Counted from the stretch's first letter, positions 8,320 to 15,678 are shown. The stretch is 64,000 nt of DNA from Nostoc sp. 'Peltigera membranacea cyanobiont' 210A (GCF_002246015.1 NZ_NOLJ01000006.1:351364-415363); one strand, 5' to 3'. The notes: generated by a model from the letters alone, not told the origin. Translations and numbers: made by a program.

Positions 8320-8619
8320 GGTTCTGCGAGATATGAGTGATGATTTTGGGGACTGGCATCCCTTGAATTACCCGAACCTATAGCGCACGAATCACCCTAA
8401 CGCCCCACACTTGAGGGGCGCGATTCAGGAGTAAACGCATTCGGGGAATTAACTAGAGTCGTGCCGCGCATGAACGTTGAAACGCCACAATTTAGAGGCG
8501 CAATTCTACTTGAACGCTGCACTTCCTCTAATTAACTTGCTGATTGTTGTGGACACAACCCGCGACGGTGGGTAATTCCCACCGTTTCGGCTAGTGTGTC
8601 AGCTAGCCTCATCAGGCGG
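8320..8619 (-). ncRNA. structured non-coding region, candidate bridge-type RNA
   Basis: This 300-nt gap immediately upstream of the IS110-type gene has no open frame but many hairpins: GGGA/TCCC (8349-8362), CGCCCC/GGGGCG (8401-8420), CGCC/GGCG (8483-8500), GTTGT/ACAAC (8546-8559), ACGGTGGG/CCCACCGT (8565-8585) and GGCTAG/CTAGCC (8589-8608). Two related modules, 8399-8454 and 8481-8537, share AACGCC..CA..TT, GGCGC.ATTC, ACGC and AATTAACT in the same order and spacing. Two similar loop modules are what a bridge RNA with target- and donor-pairing loops would need. Transcription and orientation are inferred. Confidence 0.5.
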
Positions 8620-8811
8620 TTATAGGCTTTCGAGAGTGCTGATAATTATGCTTGCGTCTTGTTGCAGTATTTCTTGAGTGTCTTCTGTGGCATTTTCAAC
8701 TTTTGACATAAACTCAATTAATTTATCTAACTGAGCTTTAGCCCTAATTAACTTGTGCCATTCAATGTAATAATCCCATGCTGGATCTGGATGTGGAATA
8801 TTGTCAGTCAT
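8620..8811 (-). CDS. hypothetical protein, 63 aa
   Basis: A short helical acidic protein with no known motif. Its ATG overlaps the stop of the upstream 136-aa gene by one base, so the two are coupled. It is the last small gene before the structured non-coding region. Similar small genes are arranged the same way up to 10.4 kb. Confidence 0.5.
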   Translation of the reverse strand: MTDNIPHPDPAWDYYIEWHKLIRAKAQLDKLIEFMSKVENATEDTQEILQQDASIIISTLESL

Positions 8812-9221
8812 TACATATAATCCTCATCATCTTCGTCGTAATTGTCGCTTTGCTCATCTTCTGTTTCTGTGACAACCTCAGACTCAACAGTGACAGCAGT
8901 AAGCAAATTTCTGAACTGAGGCATTGAAGGAGCAGCAGGATTTAGCCCTTGAGCTTTTAAGAATTCAGCTGTTGCATCCCATTCTTTACGTAATGTATTG
9001 AGCTTCTTTTCTAATTCAACACATTCACGCCAAATTTTACTTCTCTCATCGTAAAGGTCTTCAGCTTTTTTCCCGACAATTTTTTTAGCTCTTTCTCGCA
9101 ACTGTTCTACAGTTGATTCAATAGATTCTGCTTCATCTAATTCAACTGAAAAGCCAATTCGCTCATTGCTGTAACTGCCAATTGAAATTAGAAAGTGTGC
9201 GTGGATTGTTTTGATTTTCAT
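8811..9221 (-). CDS. hypothetical coiled-coil protein with acidic tail
   Basis: The N-terminus (MKIKTIHAHFLISIGSY) is beta-rich. A long helix at about residues 38-95 with heptads (VEQLRERAKKIV, ECVELEKKLNTLRKEW) follows, then a very acidic C-terminus. Its first 45 residues resemble the 69-aa protein encoded just upstream, suggesting tandem duplication of the N-terminal module. The function is unknown. Confidence 0.6.
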   Translation of the reverse strand: MKIKTIHAHFLISIGSYSNERIGFSVELDEAESIESTVEQLRERAKKIVGKKAEDLYDERSKIWRECVELEKKLNTLRKEWDATAEFLKAQGLNPAAPSMPQFRNLLTAVTVESEVVTETEDEQSDNYDEDDEDYM

Positions 9222-9237
9222 CTTTGATACCTGTCAG

Positions 9238-9447
9238 TTAAAAATTATCAGTTTCAGCAGATTCAGTGGAAATCGGCGCAGGTGTTGGTGGAAAAAGTTG
9301 ATTCTTCACCAGTTCCCTGAGTTGTTCGCTTACTCGATCTGGCTCATCGTATTGGTCTAAGACTGCGGTGACTTCCATCGTTTCACTCTGAAAATTCCCC
9401 AGGTTTTTGACCCGCTTGTAAGTGATAGTTTCAATTTTCATCGGCAC
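9238..9447 (-). CDS. hypothetical protein, paralogue of the N-terminal module downstream
   Basis: MKIETITYKRVKNLGNFQSE lines up with the start of the 136-aa neighbour (MKI.TI, G.....E, then a VSEQLREL helix). The listed GTG start adds two residues before that Met; the ATG at 9441 is equally likely. The paralogue pair sits 16 bp apart. The function is unknown. Confidence 0.55.
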   Translation of the reverse strand: MPMKIETITYKRVKNLGNFQSETMEVTAVLDQYDEPDRVSEQLRELVKNQLFPPTPAPISTESAETDNF

Positions 9448-9556
9448 GTGCTATTTTTTACTTGTTTGAATTGATTTTTTTTAGCTGCGATCGCACTCCT
9501 GCGCTTTGCGCGATGGCGTACCCGCCCGCTGGAAGCGATCGCAATTTGATTTTGAG

Positions 9557-9745
9557 CTATCCTTGGGTAGCTCTCTGGGGTTGGGGTAGGTCGAAAACTA
9601 CCTCAAACACTCCTCCACCTTGGCGCAGGATGCTGGTGTAAGCATCGGCGTCCGTTCGGGTGCGAAATCTATAAACTAATGAACTTTCACCAGTGGGCAG
9701 GCGTCGAAAAATTGCCCACGGTCTAAGGTCATCTTGATAACTCAT
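9557..9745 (-). CDS. hypothetical protein, 62 aa
   Basis: A small basic/aromatic protein with FRRLPTGESSLVYRFRTRTD and a probable two-strand, one-helix fold. Such short proteins are common in cyanobacterial plasmids and islands. No function can be proposed. Upstream of 9445-9550 lies a short repeat cluster with two HIP1 sites. Confidence 0.5.
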   Translation of the reverse strand: MSYQDDLRPWAIFRRLPTGESSLVYRFRTRTDADAYTSILRQGGGVFEVVFDLPQPQRATQG

Positions 9746-9849
9746 AATTTAAAATTCCTAATTCCTAATTGTGTAAAAAAGACCAACGCAAGCTCTCCAG
9801 CCTGCGCTGGTGCAACCTTATATATTCAGAGGTGTTGTAGTTAGTGGGT

Positions 9850-10167
9850 TTATTGCTGCATAGGCAACTCCTCTTTCTCAACGACAAAGTTTTGACCCCA
9901 GCGGATTTGAACAATAATCGCTTCCATCATTCCTGTAAGGTCATCAATGGTTAGCTGTTCAATCATCTGCTTGGCAATGGTGAATATCTCCGCTCGACAA
10001 TCACCTTCTAGCTGACAGCCAATGTGTGATGCCAAGACGGTGAGAATAACCAGCTTTTCTCGCTTGCTGATTTTTTCAAATGCTGCACCATAGTTATCTT
10101 GCAATGTCGCAAGCAGTGTTTCTTCGCCTGGGGTGAAATTGGTGTAATAGCCGATAGGCTTTGACAT
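9850..10167 (-). CDS. hypothetical helical protein, 105 aa
   Basis: The predicted protein is mostly helical with a hydrophobic centre (KLVILTVLASHIG, FTIAKQMIEQL). Two Cys lie close together (CQLEGDC). No family was recognised. It belongs to the minus-strand series of small genes between 10.4 and 8.6 kb. Confidence 0.5.
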   Translation of the reverse strand: MSKPIGYYTNFTPGEETLLATLQDNYGAAFEKISKREKLVILTVLASHIGCQLEGDCRAEIFTIAKQMIEQLTIDDLTGMMEAIIVQIRWGQNFVVEKEELPMQQ

Positions 10168-10250
10168 TGCTACAATTTCCTTAATATTAAATACTGCATT
10201 TGGCGATCGCTCCCCTCGGACGGTATCGGTCGCTTTTTCAAAATTAGATT

Positions 10251-10436
10251 TTAGATTTCCTCCTCCTCATCTGGCTCAGACTCTACTTTTTCGCCGATGA
10301 CTATAGTCACGCCGTCATCGCCAGACTGGTAATCAACGATCGCAAATTCCCCATCATCAACATCTTTGATACTTAGTTTTGTCAAGCCAGGGTAAGGCGT
10401 TAGATTTGCAAGCAGTTCTAAAACTGTGGTTGTCAT
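10251..10436 (-). CDS. small acidic hypothetical protein, 61 aa
   Basis: The ATG at 10436 is preferred because AGGA lies a few bases upstream and because the longer frame (to 10679) reads through a low-complexity ACTGGGGACTGGGGACTGGG stretch typical of cyanobacterial intergenic DNA. The protein has a beta-rich core (LTKLSIKDVDDGEFAIVDY) and a poly-Glu end. The function is unknown. Confidence 0.5.
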   Translation of the reverse strand: MTTTVLELLANLTPYPGLTKLSIKDVDDGEFAIVDYQSGDDGVTIVIGEKVESEPDEEEEI

Positions 10437-10754
10437 GTTGTTTCCTGAGTAAAAGTTTGCAGACATCAAAATATCACCGCGCGGCAAACTCGTTACCGCG
10501 ATCGCTTCTCTGGTGATAAAGGGTATTTCCGCGCCGGGGCATAAAATGCAGTGACGCGGGTGCTTGCTCCATATATAGCAATCCGATTTGATTTCTGAAT
10601 CACTCGTAGAGGTAAGGGACTGGGTACTGGGGACTGGGGACTGGGAAGAAGGAATAAAGGTGTACTGAGTTTTGTTCAAAAATCAAATATGAGTCCTATA
10701 GTCTCCACGGGCACTAGGCAAATGTGGGGAGGGAGCTAAAGTAAGATTAATTTT

Positions 10755-10836
10755 GTCTTTACCGTTCTAATGGTAGTATAGCGTAAAGACATAACCTGTC
10801 AAGAATTCTGTAGATACAAAATAATTTTGTAAAGAT
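10755..10836. promoter_or_regulatory. repeated GTAAAGA(C/T) operator-like sites
   Basis: GTCTTTAC at 10755-10762 is the exact reverse complement of GTAAAGAC at 10783-10790, and GTAAAGAT recurs at 10829-10836, just ahead of the ribbon-helix-helix gene. This is the classical arrangement for autoregulation by a dimeric RHH repressor and lies in the divergent promoter between the two gene runs. A GGAG ribosome site follows at 10842-10845. Confidence 0.4.
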
Positions 10837-10855
10837 AAAATGGAGTTACGTTTAA

Positions 10856-11242
10856 ATGAAAACCAAGAATGGCCAGACACAAGACGTTAGCGGACGACGC
10901 AAAACTAGTCAATATAAGAATGAGCCAGCGGGACTGGGAGAACATGGACAAGATAGCCCAGATGAGGGGAATAACCAGATCGGAAATGCTCCGACTGATA
11001 GCTCAGGAGAAGATACCTCTGGGTCAAATAGACAAAGAAACCCTAATCCTGGGAAAATCCTTGAGCGTCTCGAACTGATAGAAAGAACTTTTCTTTCATA
11101 CGTGCATGGACATCAGCACCGTCTTGAGACGCGCCTAGACGAAAGCAAGAATGTAGAAACTACTTTCAAAGAAGAGGTGCAAGCGCTTAAACAGGAAATT
11201 TATGATTTAACGTCTGATACTAACGAGGGGATTCAAGAATAA
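10856..11242 (+). CDS. coiled-coil frame overlapping the RHH gene (possible broken C-terminal part)
   Basis: An ATG with GGAG ten bases upstream opens this frame, but residues 1-60 are low-complexity and antiparallel in content to the RHH frame. From about residue 65 (KILERLELIERTFLSYVHG) to the end it is a regular heptad coiled coil. The frame relation to the RHH gene equals loss of one base, so this may be its displaced tail and not a separate gene. A terminator follows at once. Confidence 0.4.
   Translation: MKTKNGQTQDVSGRRKTSQYKNEPAGLGEHGQDSPDEGNNQIGNAPTDSSGEDTSGSNRQRNPNPGKILERLELIERTFLSYVHGHQHRLETRLDESKNVETTFKEEVQALKQEIYDLTSDTNEGIQE
10869..11078 (+). CDS. ribbon-helix-helix type DNA-binding protein
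   Basis: The 69-residue frame contains AKLVNIRMSQRDWENMDKIA followed by MRGITRSEMLRLIA, a strand plus two helices as in RHH/CopG proteins. It overlaps a second frame (10856-11242) whose first half looks random but whose second half is a convincing coiled coil. A one-base deletion near 11030-11060 would join the RHH head to that coiled-coil tail. Either the RHH protein ends here or the gene is broken. It probably binds the GTAAAGA sites upstream. Confidence 0.6.
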   Translation: MARHKTLADDAKLVNIRMSQRDWENMDKIAQMRGITRSEMLRLIAQEKIPLGQIDKETLILGKSLSVSN

Positions 11243-11275
11243 AACCGTCCTGCCCGCTGTGGCTAGGGCGGTTTT
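11241..11275 (+). terminator. Rho-independent-like terminator
   Basis: AAAACCG-T-CCT pairs with AGG-G-CGGTTTT around a GC-rich loop, ending in a T-run. It starts at the stop codon of the coiled-coil frame (10856-11242). Confidence 0.6.
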
Positions 11276-11372
11276 GATTTTGCGATCGCACTCAACCTCT
11301 ACAAGTGCGATCGCGCCCTCGATGTGATGCGTGATTTTTAGCGATCAGGGTAACTATCAAAAACTTATCTAT

Positions 11373-11576
11373 ATGAATGACTTTCCAAAGAAAAAGACCC
11401 AGGTGTTCAAAGATGGACAAGTTGAGGGCTACGAAATTGGGCTGACACTTGAAGCATTTCAATGCCCCCTCTGTGACGGTAGCGGCGAGATCAACGACGA
11501 TGACCCAGACGGAATTCCTTACACGGAAGAATGTAGCGATTGTGACGGGGAAGGTATTCTGTATGTCTCCATGTGA
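11373..11576 (+). CDS. small zinc-ribbon-like protein with DnaJ-type CXXCXGXG motifs
   Basis: Two motifs, CPLCDGSGE and CSDCDGEG, about 27 residues apart, resemble half of the DnaJ cysteine-rich domain, so the protein probably binds one zinc ion. The ATG at 11373 is chosen because the upstream GTG start would extend into HIP1-rich DNA. In plasmids and phages such mini-zinc proteins are of unknown role; chaperone or RNA-binding function is speculation. An acidic loop (NDDDPDG) separates the knuckles. Confidence 0.6.
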   Translation: MNDFPKKKTQVFKDGQVEGYEIGLTLEAFQCPLCDGSGEINDDDPDGIPYTEECSDCDGEGILYVSM

Positions 11577-11607
11577 CAAATGACAAACGACAAATGACAA
11601 ATGACTA

Positions 11608-11853
11608 ATGACTAAACAAAAAATCTCATCAAAAGTAGTTCGAGCCAGAAGTCTAGCTGTTTACGAGTTAGAAAAACTTTTTGAGTACATCCGCACTATT
11701 GACCCAGAACTGGAACCCGACCAAGCGATCGTGCTAACAGCATATATGTTGAGTGATTTGCCAAAATTAATCGAACAAAATCCCACGCTAGTAGATCGGA
11801 TAAAAGAGATAGCGACCAATATAAAGCTTAAAAACCGCACTCCTAATAACTAA
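11608..11853 (+). CDS. hypothetical helical protein, 81 aa
   Basis: All-helical prediction (SLAVYELEKLFEYIRTIDPE, then AIVLTAYMLSDLPKLI). The ATG follows a repetitive TGACAAA/TGACTAA stretch that is probably non-coding. Its TAA overlaps the ATG of the next gene (TAATG), so the two are translationally coupled. No known family. Confidence 0.5.
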   Translation: MTKQKISSKVVRARSLAVYELEKLFEYIRTIDPELEPDQAIVLTAYMLSDLPKLIEQNPTLVDRIKEIATNIKLKNRTPNN

Positions 11854-12077
11854 TGACCAGACAACCAATTTACATTGCTTATGCCGTAACCAGTGACCAA
11901 GAAGGACTGATGCCCCTGTGCTGGCACAGTGAAAAACAGAGAGCTGGTGAAGTTGGAGAAGAACTCGCTCTCCAGGATGGATTAACATTTTACGGTGTTT
12001 TCGGTTGCAACCACGCTGATTATTCAGCAACAAACTCCTTTCCTGATGACCACCGATTGAATGCAAACAAGACTTAA
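11853..12077 (+). CDS. hypothetical protein, 74 aa
   Basis: A small protein with IYIAYAVTSDQEGL at the start and a Cys/His pair near the middle and end. It is coupled to the preceding gene by a one-base overlap. A GCCACC/GGTGGC hairpin follows at 12089-12120. The function is unknown. Confidence 0.45.
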   Translation: MTRQPIYIAYAVTSDQEGLMPLCWHSEKQRAGEVGEELALQDGLTFYGVFGCNHADYSATNSFPDDHRLNANKT

Positions 12078-12145
12078 AAAAACAAAAAGCCACCAGAAGA
12101 TTTTGCTGATCAAGGGTGGCTCTCTGAGAAATAGCTAACAGTATT

Positions 12146-12883
12146 ATGCCACAAAATAGCCAAAATAATCCTAATTTCTGGACGCAGAAACATCAAGAAC
12201 TTTGCCTAAAGTATCGGATAAAAGCAGCATATCAACAGTTCTGGTGCTGGTTAACAAACTACGCCAAACCCGGCAAGGTAATAGAAGTTACATTACATGA
12301 ATTTAATGCCTGGGTAGAGAAACAATCAGGACAACCATTATCCGAAAGACATCTAAAAAATCTCCTCAAAAGACTGCTTGAATTCGGACTAGTCAGGCTA
12401 ATCAAAAAATATAACTGGCACGAATTAAAGTTAATAATCAAACCTTTGGAGTGGTTAGAACCACCTAGAAAACGAGCGGAAAAAAGATCCGAAATCAGGA
12501 TCGATAGTTCCAAAATCTCGCCTCAAACCCAGGAAAACAGTTCTCTCCCTCACGAGGAGCCTAGTCAGCAGCAGCAATTAAATATTAAGCCAAACAACCA
12601 TGTATCCGATGAAACCAAAAACGAGATTAAGCAACTCGCCCAAAAAGTAGACATTCACCTACCTGAAAAATGTGAAGTTTACAGTTACCCAATTGAAAAA
12701 ATCTTCTTAGCTTTAAACCTTGTCTTTTTACGCAACAAACGAGACTCAATTGATAACCGCATCGGCTTATTGATTGATTGCTTGCGCTGGGAATACTGGA
12801 ATGAACCAGAAAATCTACGTTTACTTCACAAAGCTGGAATTATTACTCCAGAGTCTCTTTACTACGACTATTACTCCACATAA
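12146..12883 (+). CDS. winged-helix protein of plasmid/phage type, possible replication or regulatory function
   Basis: Residues about 25-105 look like a winged helix (VTLHEFNAWVEKQSG, LSERHLKNLLKRLLEFGLVR and the wing NWHELKLIIKPL). A charged, Gln-rich linker (110-160) and a C-terminal helical domain (165-245) follow. The layout recalls replication-initiator or accessory proteins of mobile elements, but no catalytic motif is seen. A strong hairpin (12887-12912) sits right behind the stop. Confidence 0.6.
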   Translation: MPQNSQNNPNFWTQKHQELCLKYRIKAAYQQFWCWLTNYAKPGKVIEVTLHEFNAWVEKQSGQPLSERHLKNLLKRLLEFGLVRLIKKYNWHELKLIIKPLEWLEPPRKRAEKRSEIRIDSSKISPQTQENSSLPHEEPSQQQQLNIKPNNHVSDETKNEIKQLAQKVDIHLPEKCEVYSYPIEKIFLALNLVFLRNKRDSIDNRIGLLIDCLRWEYWNEPENLRLLHKAGIITPESLYYDYYST

Positions 12884-12886
12884 AAA

Positions 12887-12912
12887 CTGCTTCTACAAAC
12901 AAGTAGAAGCAG
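12887..12912 (+). terminator. terminator hairpin after the winged-helix gene
   Basis: CTGCTTCTAC and GTAGAAGCAG form a perfect 10-bp stem with a 6-nt loop, four bases after the stop codon. Confidence 0.6.
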
Positions 12913-12934
12913 CAGATAAATAACCAACTCGATT

Positions 12935-13375
12935 ATGAACCAACCCACACTTTTTGATTTAGAAGCTTTTACTAAAACTGGATCTTCTCCTGTTTACGCT
13001 TACGATCCATTCTGGGATGAACTTACCCCCCAAGATAGTCATAGTGTTGGGGGGCAAATTTCAGAGGCGGATTCTCCGTGTGAAAGTGTTGGGGAGCAAG
13101 TTGCAACTGATACTCAAAAATCTGCCCCCCAACACGATACCCACTGGATTGAGGAATACTGGGTCGAGAGATGCTCTAATAAATACTGGTATTACCGTTA
13201 CTGTTGGATGCAGGGCCGCAAAATCCACCGCCGTTACCTGGGTAGCGTAAACAGCAAGCTAGCTAGACATAAAAAGGCAGATGTGGAAGTTTGGATTAGT
13301 GACGGACAGTCGCCCGCTGAGATTCAAAGGTTAATTCAGTGTTGGGGTGAATCCCAGAAGCGATCGCACTTCTAA
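12935..13375 (+). CDS. hypothetical protein with Trp/Tyr/Arg-rich domain
   Basis: The first 60 residues are disordered and contain two near-repeats of the theme SVGGQ/SVGEQ. The folded part starts at about residue 69 with HWIEEYWVERCSNKYWYYRY and the basic GRKIHRRYLG, then a helix. A nucleic-acid-binding role is plausible from the aromatic/basic face but not shown. The last 80 bp overlap the 3' end of the convergent gene at 13296. Confidence 0.55.
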   Translation: MNQPTLFDLEAFTKTGSSPVYAYDPFWDELTPQDSHSVGGQISEADSPCESVGEQVATDTQKSAPQHDTHWIEEYWVERCSNKYWYYRYCWMQGRKIHRRYLGSVNSKLARHKKADVEVWISDGQSPAEIQRLIQCWGESQKRSHF

Positions 13376-13640
13376 ACCGCCGCAGTTCATCCCATCGTCG
13401 GCTAGTGGTTGAGCCAGTGCGGCCGTGTTGATTGGGGTGAAATTCTGCAATCCTGGTTTCTACAAAAGAGTCGATGGCCCGTAAAATCATCTGTTGATCC
13501 ATAACGTGACCAGAGTCAACCGCATAGGCATATTCTAAAATTTGTTCTGCAAGTACGACTGGTACACGGATAGTTCTGGTCTTGCCATTGTTCCAAGCTG
13601 GTTGCCAGCTGGTTTGGTTCTTTCCCGGTGGCTGTCCCAT
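13296..13640 (-). CDS. hypothetical protein, putative short DNA-binding regulator
   Basis: The core GKTRTIRVPVVLAEQILEY is a strand followed by a helix of the kind seen in small cyanobacterial RHH-like proteins. The ATG at 13640 is chosen because the longer frame (to 13736) starts inside a repetitive CCCAACGCCC tract. The convergent 80-bp overlap with the preceding gene means that one message is antisense to the other over that stretch. Confidence 0.5.
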   Translation of the reverse strand: MGQPPGKNQTSWQPAWNNGKTRTIRVPVVLAEQILEYAYAVDSGHVMDQQMILRAIDSFVETRIAEFHPNQHGRTGSTTSRRWDELRRFRSAIASGIHPNTELTFESQRATVRH

Positions 13641-13749
13641 ATAAGTTTTTTGAAAGGCCTGTGTCAAGGCAGGATACAGCGTTTTTGGTTCAATTGCTAG
13701 TCCCCTGTCCCCAACGCCCAACGCCCCAATGCCCAATACCTAATGACCA

Positions 13750-13944
13750 ATGACTAGACCAAAAAATAATCACTTCCGTCTTACCCTAAGCGAAGACAAA
13801 ACAGTTGTGCAGTTGACTATCAGTGCATCGTCGCCAGAAAAAGCAATTGAATTATATGAGGGGCTTGAGCAAGTGATAATTCAAATGATGCGAGTTGATT
13901 TAGAACTCGACTGGGAAGAAGATAACCCAGACAGTCAACAATAA
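13750..13944 (+). CDS. hypothetical protein, 64 aa
   Basis: A short protein with a beta-hairpin and helix pattern (FRLTLSEDKTVVQLTISA, SSPEKAIELYEGLEQV) and an acidic tail. The family was not recognised. It is the last plus-strand gene before the recombinase region. Confidence 0.45.
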   Translation: MTRPKNNHFRLTLSEDKTVVQLTISASSPEKAIELYEGLEQVIIQMMRVDLELDWEEDNPDSQQ

Positions 13945-14044
13945 ATAGTGCAAGCATTCTCAACAAGCAGAAGCTGTGCTGAGGGCCTCTAAAAATAGAG
14001 TGAAAGCATTGATATATCGTGATAAAAGTGCTTAAAAGCAAATC

Positions 14045-14359
14045 TTTTGTTGGGAGTGAATTTCATTAAGTCTCTAATTCCCAATGAAAAGCGATCGCGC
14101 TAGAAGCCAAGAAAACTGCGATCGTTGTCCTTCTAGCGATCGCAATAAATTTAATGAGGTTAGGTTAGGTGTATAACCAATCCCAGCCTAGACCGAAAAG
14201 ACACGGTTTCGCCAGTTTGGCGTTTACAGGGTTGCGATCGCGCCGCAAAGCCTTTCAAGCATATTCCCAATAAAAAGCGATCGCTGATTGATGAACCGCG
14301 ATCGCAAATAGTTGCTTTGAAGCTTTAGGATTTCAGCCTACTCGCTCTGCTGTGGTTTG
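14045..14359. other. non-coding, HIP1-rich spacer
   Basis: No supported gene. The stretch holds at least six GCGATCGC-type sites, some paired as inverted copies around AAAACTGCGATCGTTGTCC, plus a TTAGGTTAGGTGTATAACC direct repeat. HIP1 density is well above that of the flanking genes, as is common in cyanobacterial spacers. Confidence 0.5.
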
Positions 14360-14512
14360 TCACAAATTCGGGTAAACCTGGTCTACTTCATCCCATGCCT
14401 GGCTAGCAAGGTTTTCCAGTGCCATAGCCAAATACAAAGGATGATCGTACTCCCCCTGCTGCAAGCGCTCGAAGAATATCTCAATTTGCAGGAATAGGAG
14501 TTTGGTGTTCAT
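14360..14512 (-). CDS. small protein, 50 aa, coupled to the recombinase gene
   Basis: The ATG at 14512 overlaps the TGA of the upstream recombinase gene (ATGA), a strong sign of translational coupling. The product, from MNTKLLFLQIEIFFERLQQG to EVDQVYPNL, is amphipathic and helical. It may be an accessory factor of the recombinase (an excisionase-like or dimerisation role is speculation). Confidence 0.5.
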   Translation of the reverse strand: MNTKLLFLQIEIFFERLQQGEYDHPLYLAMALENLASQAWDEVDQVYPNL

Positions 14513-15093
14513 AGAGTTGCGATCGCGCCCCGGCGTTCGTCCATTTCAATTTCAAAATAAGGGTCAAGTCCTTTGTTGTCGCGGTGTCCGGTAAAAGTGC
14601 GAATAATCTCTTTGGCAATTCCACTTTTTCGCAATTTGTTAACCATACTCCGGCGGGTACTATGCGTTGAGATTCCCTTGGACTCAAATCCCGCGTTATC
14701 TGATGCCGCTATGAAAATGTTATAGGCATTCTTCCAGCAGATGGGCTTGGTTCCACACCTCGAAGGAAATAGCCACTCGCTATCTGTTTCTGGTTTGTAT
14801 TGCCCCAAGGACGCTTTCAAAATGTGATGTACCGGAATTTCTGTTGTTTCGGCACTCCCGTCTGGTCTATGTTTTCTGATAATCGCGGGAAAAATGATAT
14901 CTTCCTTGGTCCGACCGCGATCGTCGTAAACATCGCTCACTTTGAGTTGAACAAGGGCCCCCCACCGTTCCCCGGTGTACCATGCTAGGTCAAGAAGTAG
15001 TTTGTACTTCTCGGTTCGGATCTGCCTTCTGATTTTTGAATATTCACCATCATTCAATACTGCCGCTTTTCCCTTTCTGTTATTCTTTGGCAT
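14509..15093 (-). CDS. minimal tyrosine recombinase (catalytic domain only)
   Basis: All catalytic residues are visible: Arg in YTGERWGALVQL, a Lys before the beta-turn, HSTRR (His and Arg), GHRD and the nucleophile Tyr in DPYFEIE. At 194 residues it lacks the N-terminal SAM-like core-binding domain of typical integrases. Short recombinases of this kind occur in mobile elements and in gene-rearrangement or DNA-inversion systems. Upstream, between it and the divergent fibre cassette, is a 15-bp-arm palindrome that may be its site. It is coupled to the 50-aa gene downstream. Confidence 0.85.
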   Translation of the reverse strand: MPKNNRKGKAAVLNDGEYSKIRRQIRTEKYKLLLDLAWYTGERWGALVQLKVSDVYDDRGRTKEDIIFPAIIRKHRPDGSAETTEIPVHHILKASLGQYKPETDSEWLFPSRCGTKPICWKNAYNIFIAASDNAGFESKGISTHSTRRSMVNKLRKSGIAKEIIRTFTGHRDNKGLDPYFEIEMDERRGAIATL

Positions 15094-15222
15094 AGATACA
15101 AAAAAATAAACTTCTCGTATTCCGCTTTTACCCCTGATTCGGGTGAAACCGGAATTCCTTAAATATTCACTAACCGTAAATACTGGCTCAATGCTATTGC
15201 CAGTAAAGGATACACGGCATCC

Positions 15223-15260
15223 GTAAATGTTCCACTTCTACATAAAAGTGGAACATTTAC
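15223..15260. repeat. perfect inverted repeat, 15-bp arms
   Basis: GTAAATGTTCCACTT at 15223-15237 and its exact complement at 15246-15260 flank an 8-nt spacer. It lies between the divergent recombinase and fibre-cassette genes. It could be a recombinase binding/crossover site, an operator, or a cruciform-forming terminator. Confidence 0.7.
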
Positions 15261-15321
15261 ACAATTTTGATTAAGCCATACAACGGATTTATCACAACAT
15301 TTAGAAATCCGCGTTTCTTTT

Positions 15322-15678
15322 ATGGCAGAACCAACTTTAGTGCAAGTATTCGGAACTGGAACAGTAAGGCTTGCAAATGCAGCGGCAGCCCCATCAGCAG
15401 GGTTATTTATTCCCGATAGTGCATTACAAGGGGCAGGTTTAGCAACTCCTTCTACAGCGACAGCAGAAGGTCATTTGGTAGCGATTGCCGTCAATGCCAA
15501 AAATTATCTTACCCAGACCAATTTTGATGCAAATATTGACCAGTCCTTAATTGTCGCAGATGGATTCTCAAGTTTCACCACAAGAGGAACTGACAGCACT
15601 GCATATAGGCAAGACCAATTAACATTAAGCCTTGCAAAAATTGACACTGGCTCAACAATTGATCCGGATAACTACTAA
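15322..15678 (+). CDS. unknown protein, virion- or fibre-like composition
   Basis: The 118-residue protein is rich in Ala, Thr, Ser and Gly with beta-strand periodicity and no Cys, which resembles small phage structural or fibre-associated proteins. It is the first gene of a plus-strand cassette; its TAA overlaps the next ATG (TAATG). No motif proves the role. Confidence 0.5.
   Translation: MAEPTLVQVFGTGTVRLANAAAAPSAGLFIPDSALQGAGLATPSTATAEGHLVAIAVNAKNYLTQTNFDANIDQSLIVADGFSSFTTRGTDSTAYRQDQLTLSLAKIDTGSTIDPDNY

Noticed and set aside
10251..10679. Long 142-aa version of the small acidic gene
   Set aside because: The N-terminal half reads through low-complexity spacer DNA; an ATG with AGGA at 10436 fits better.
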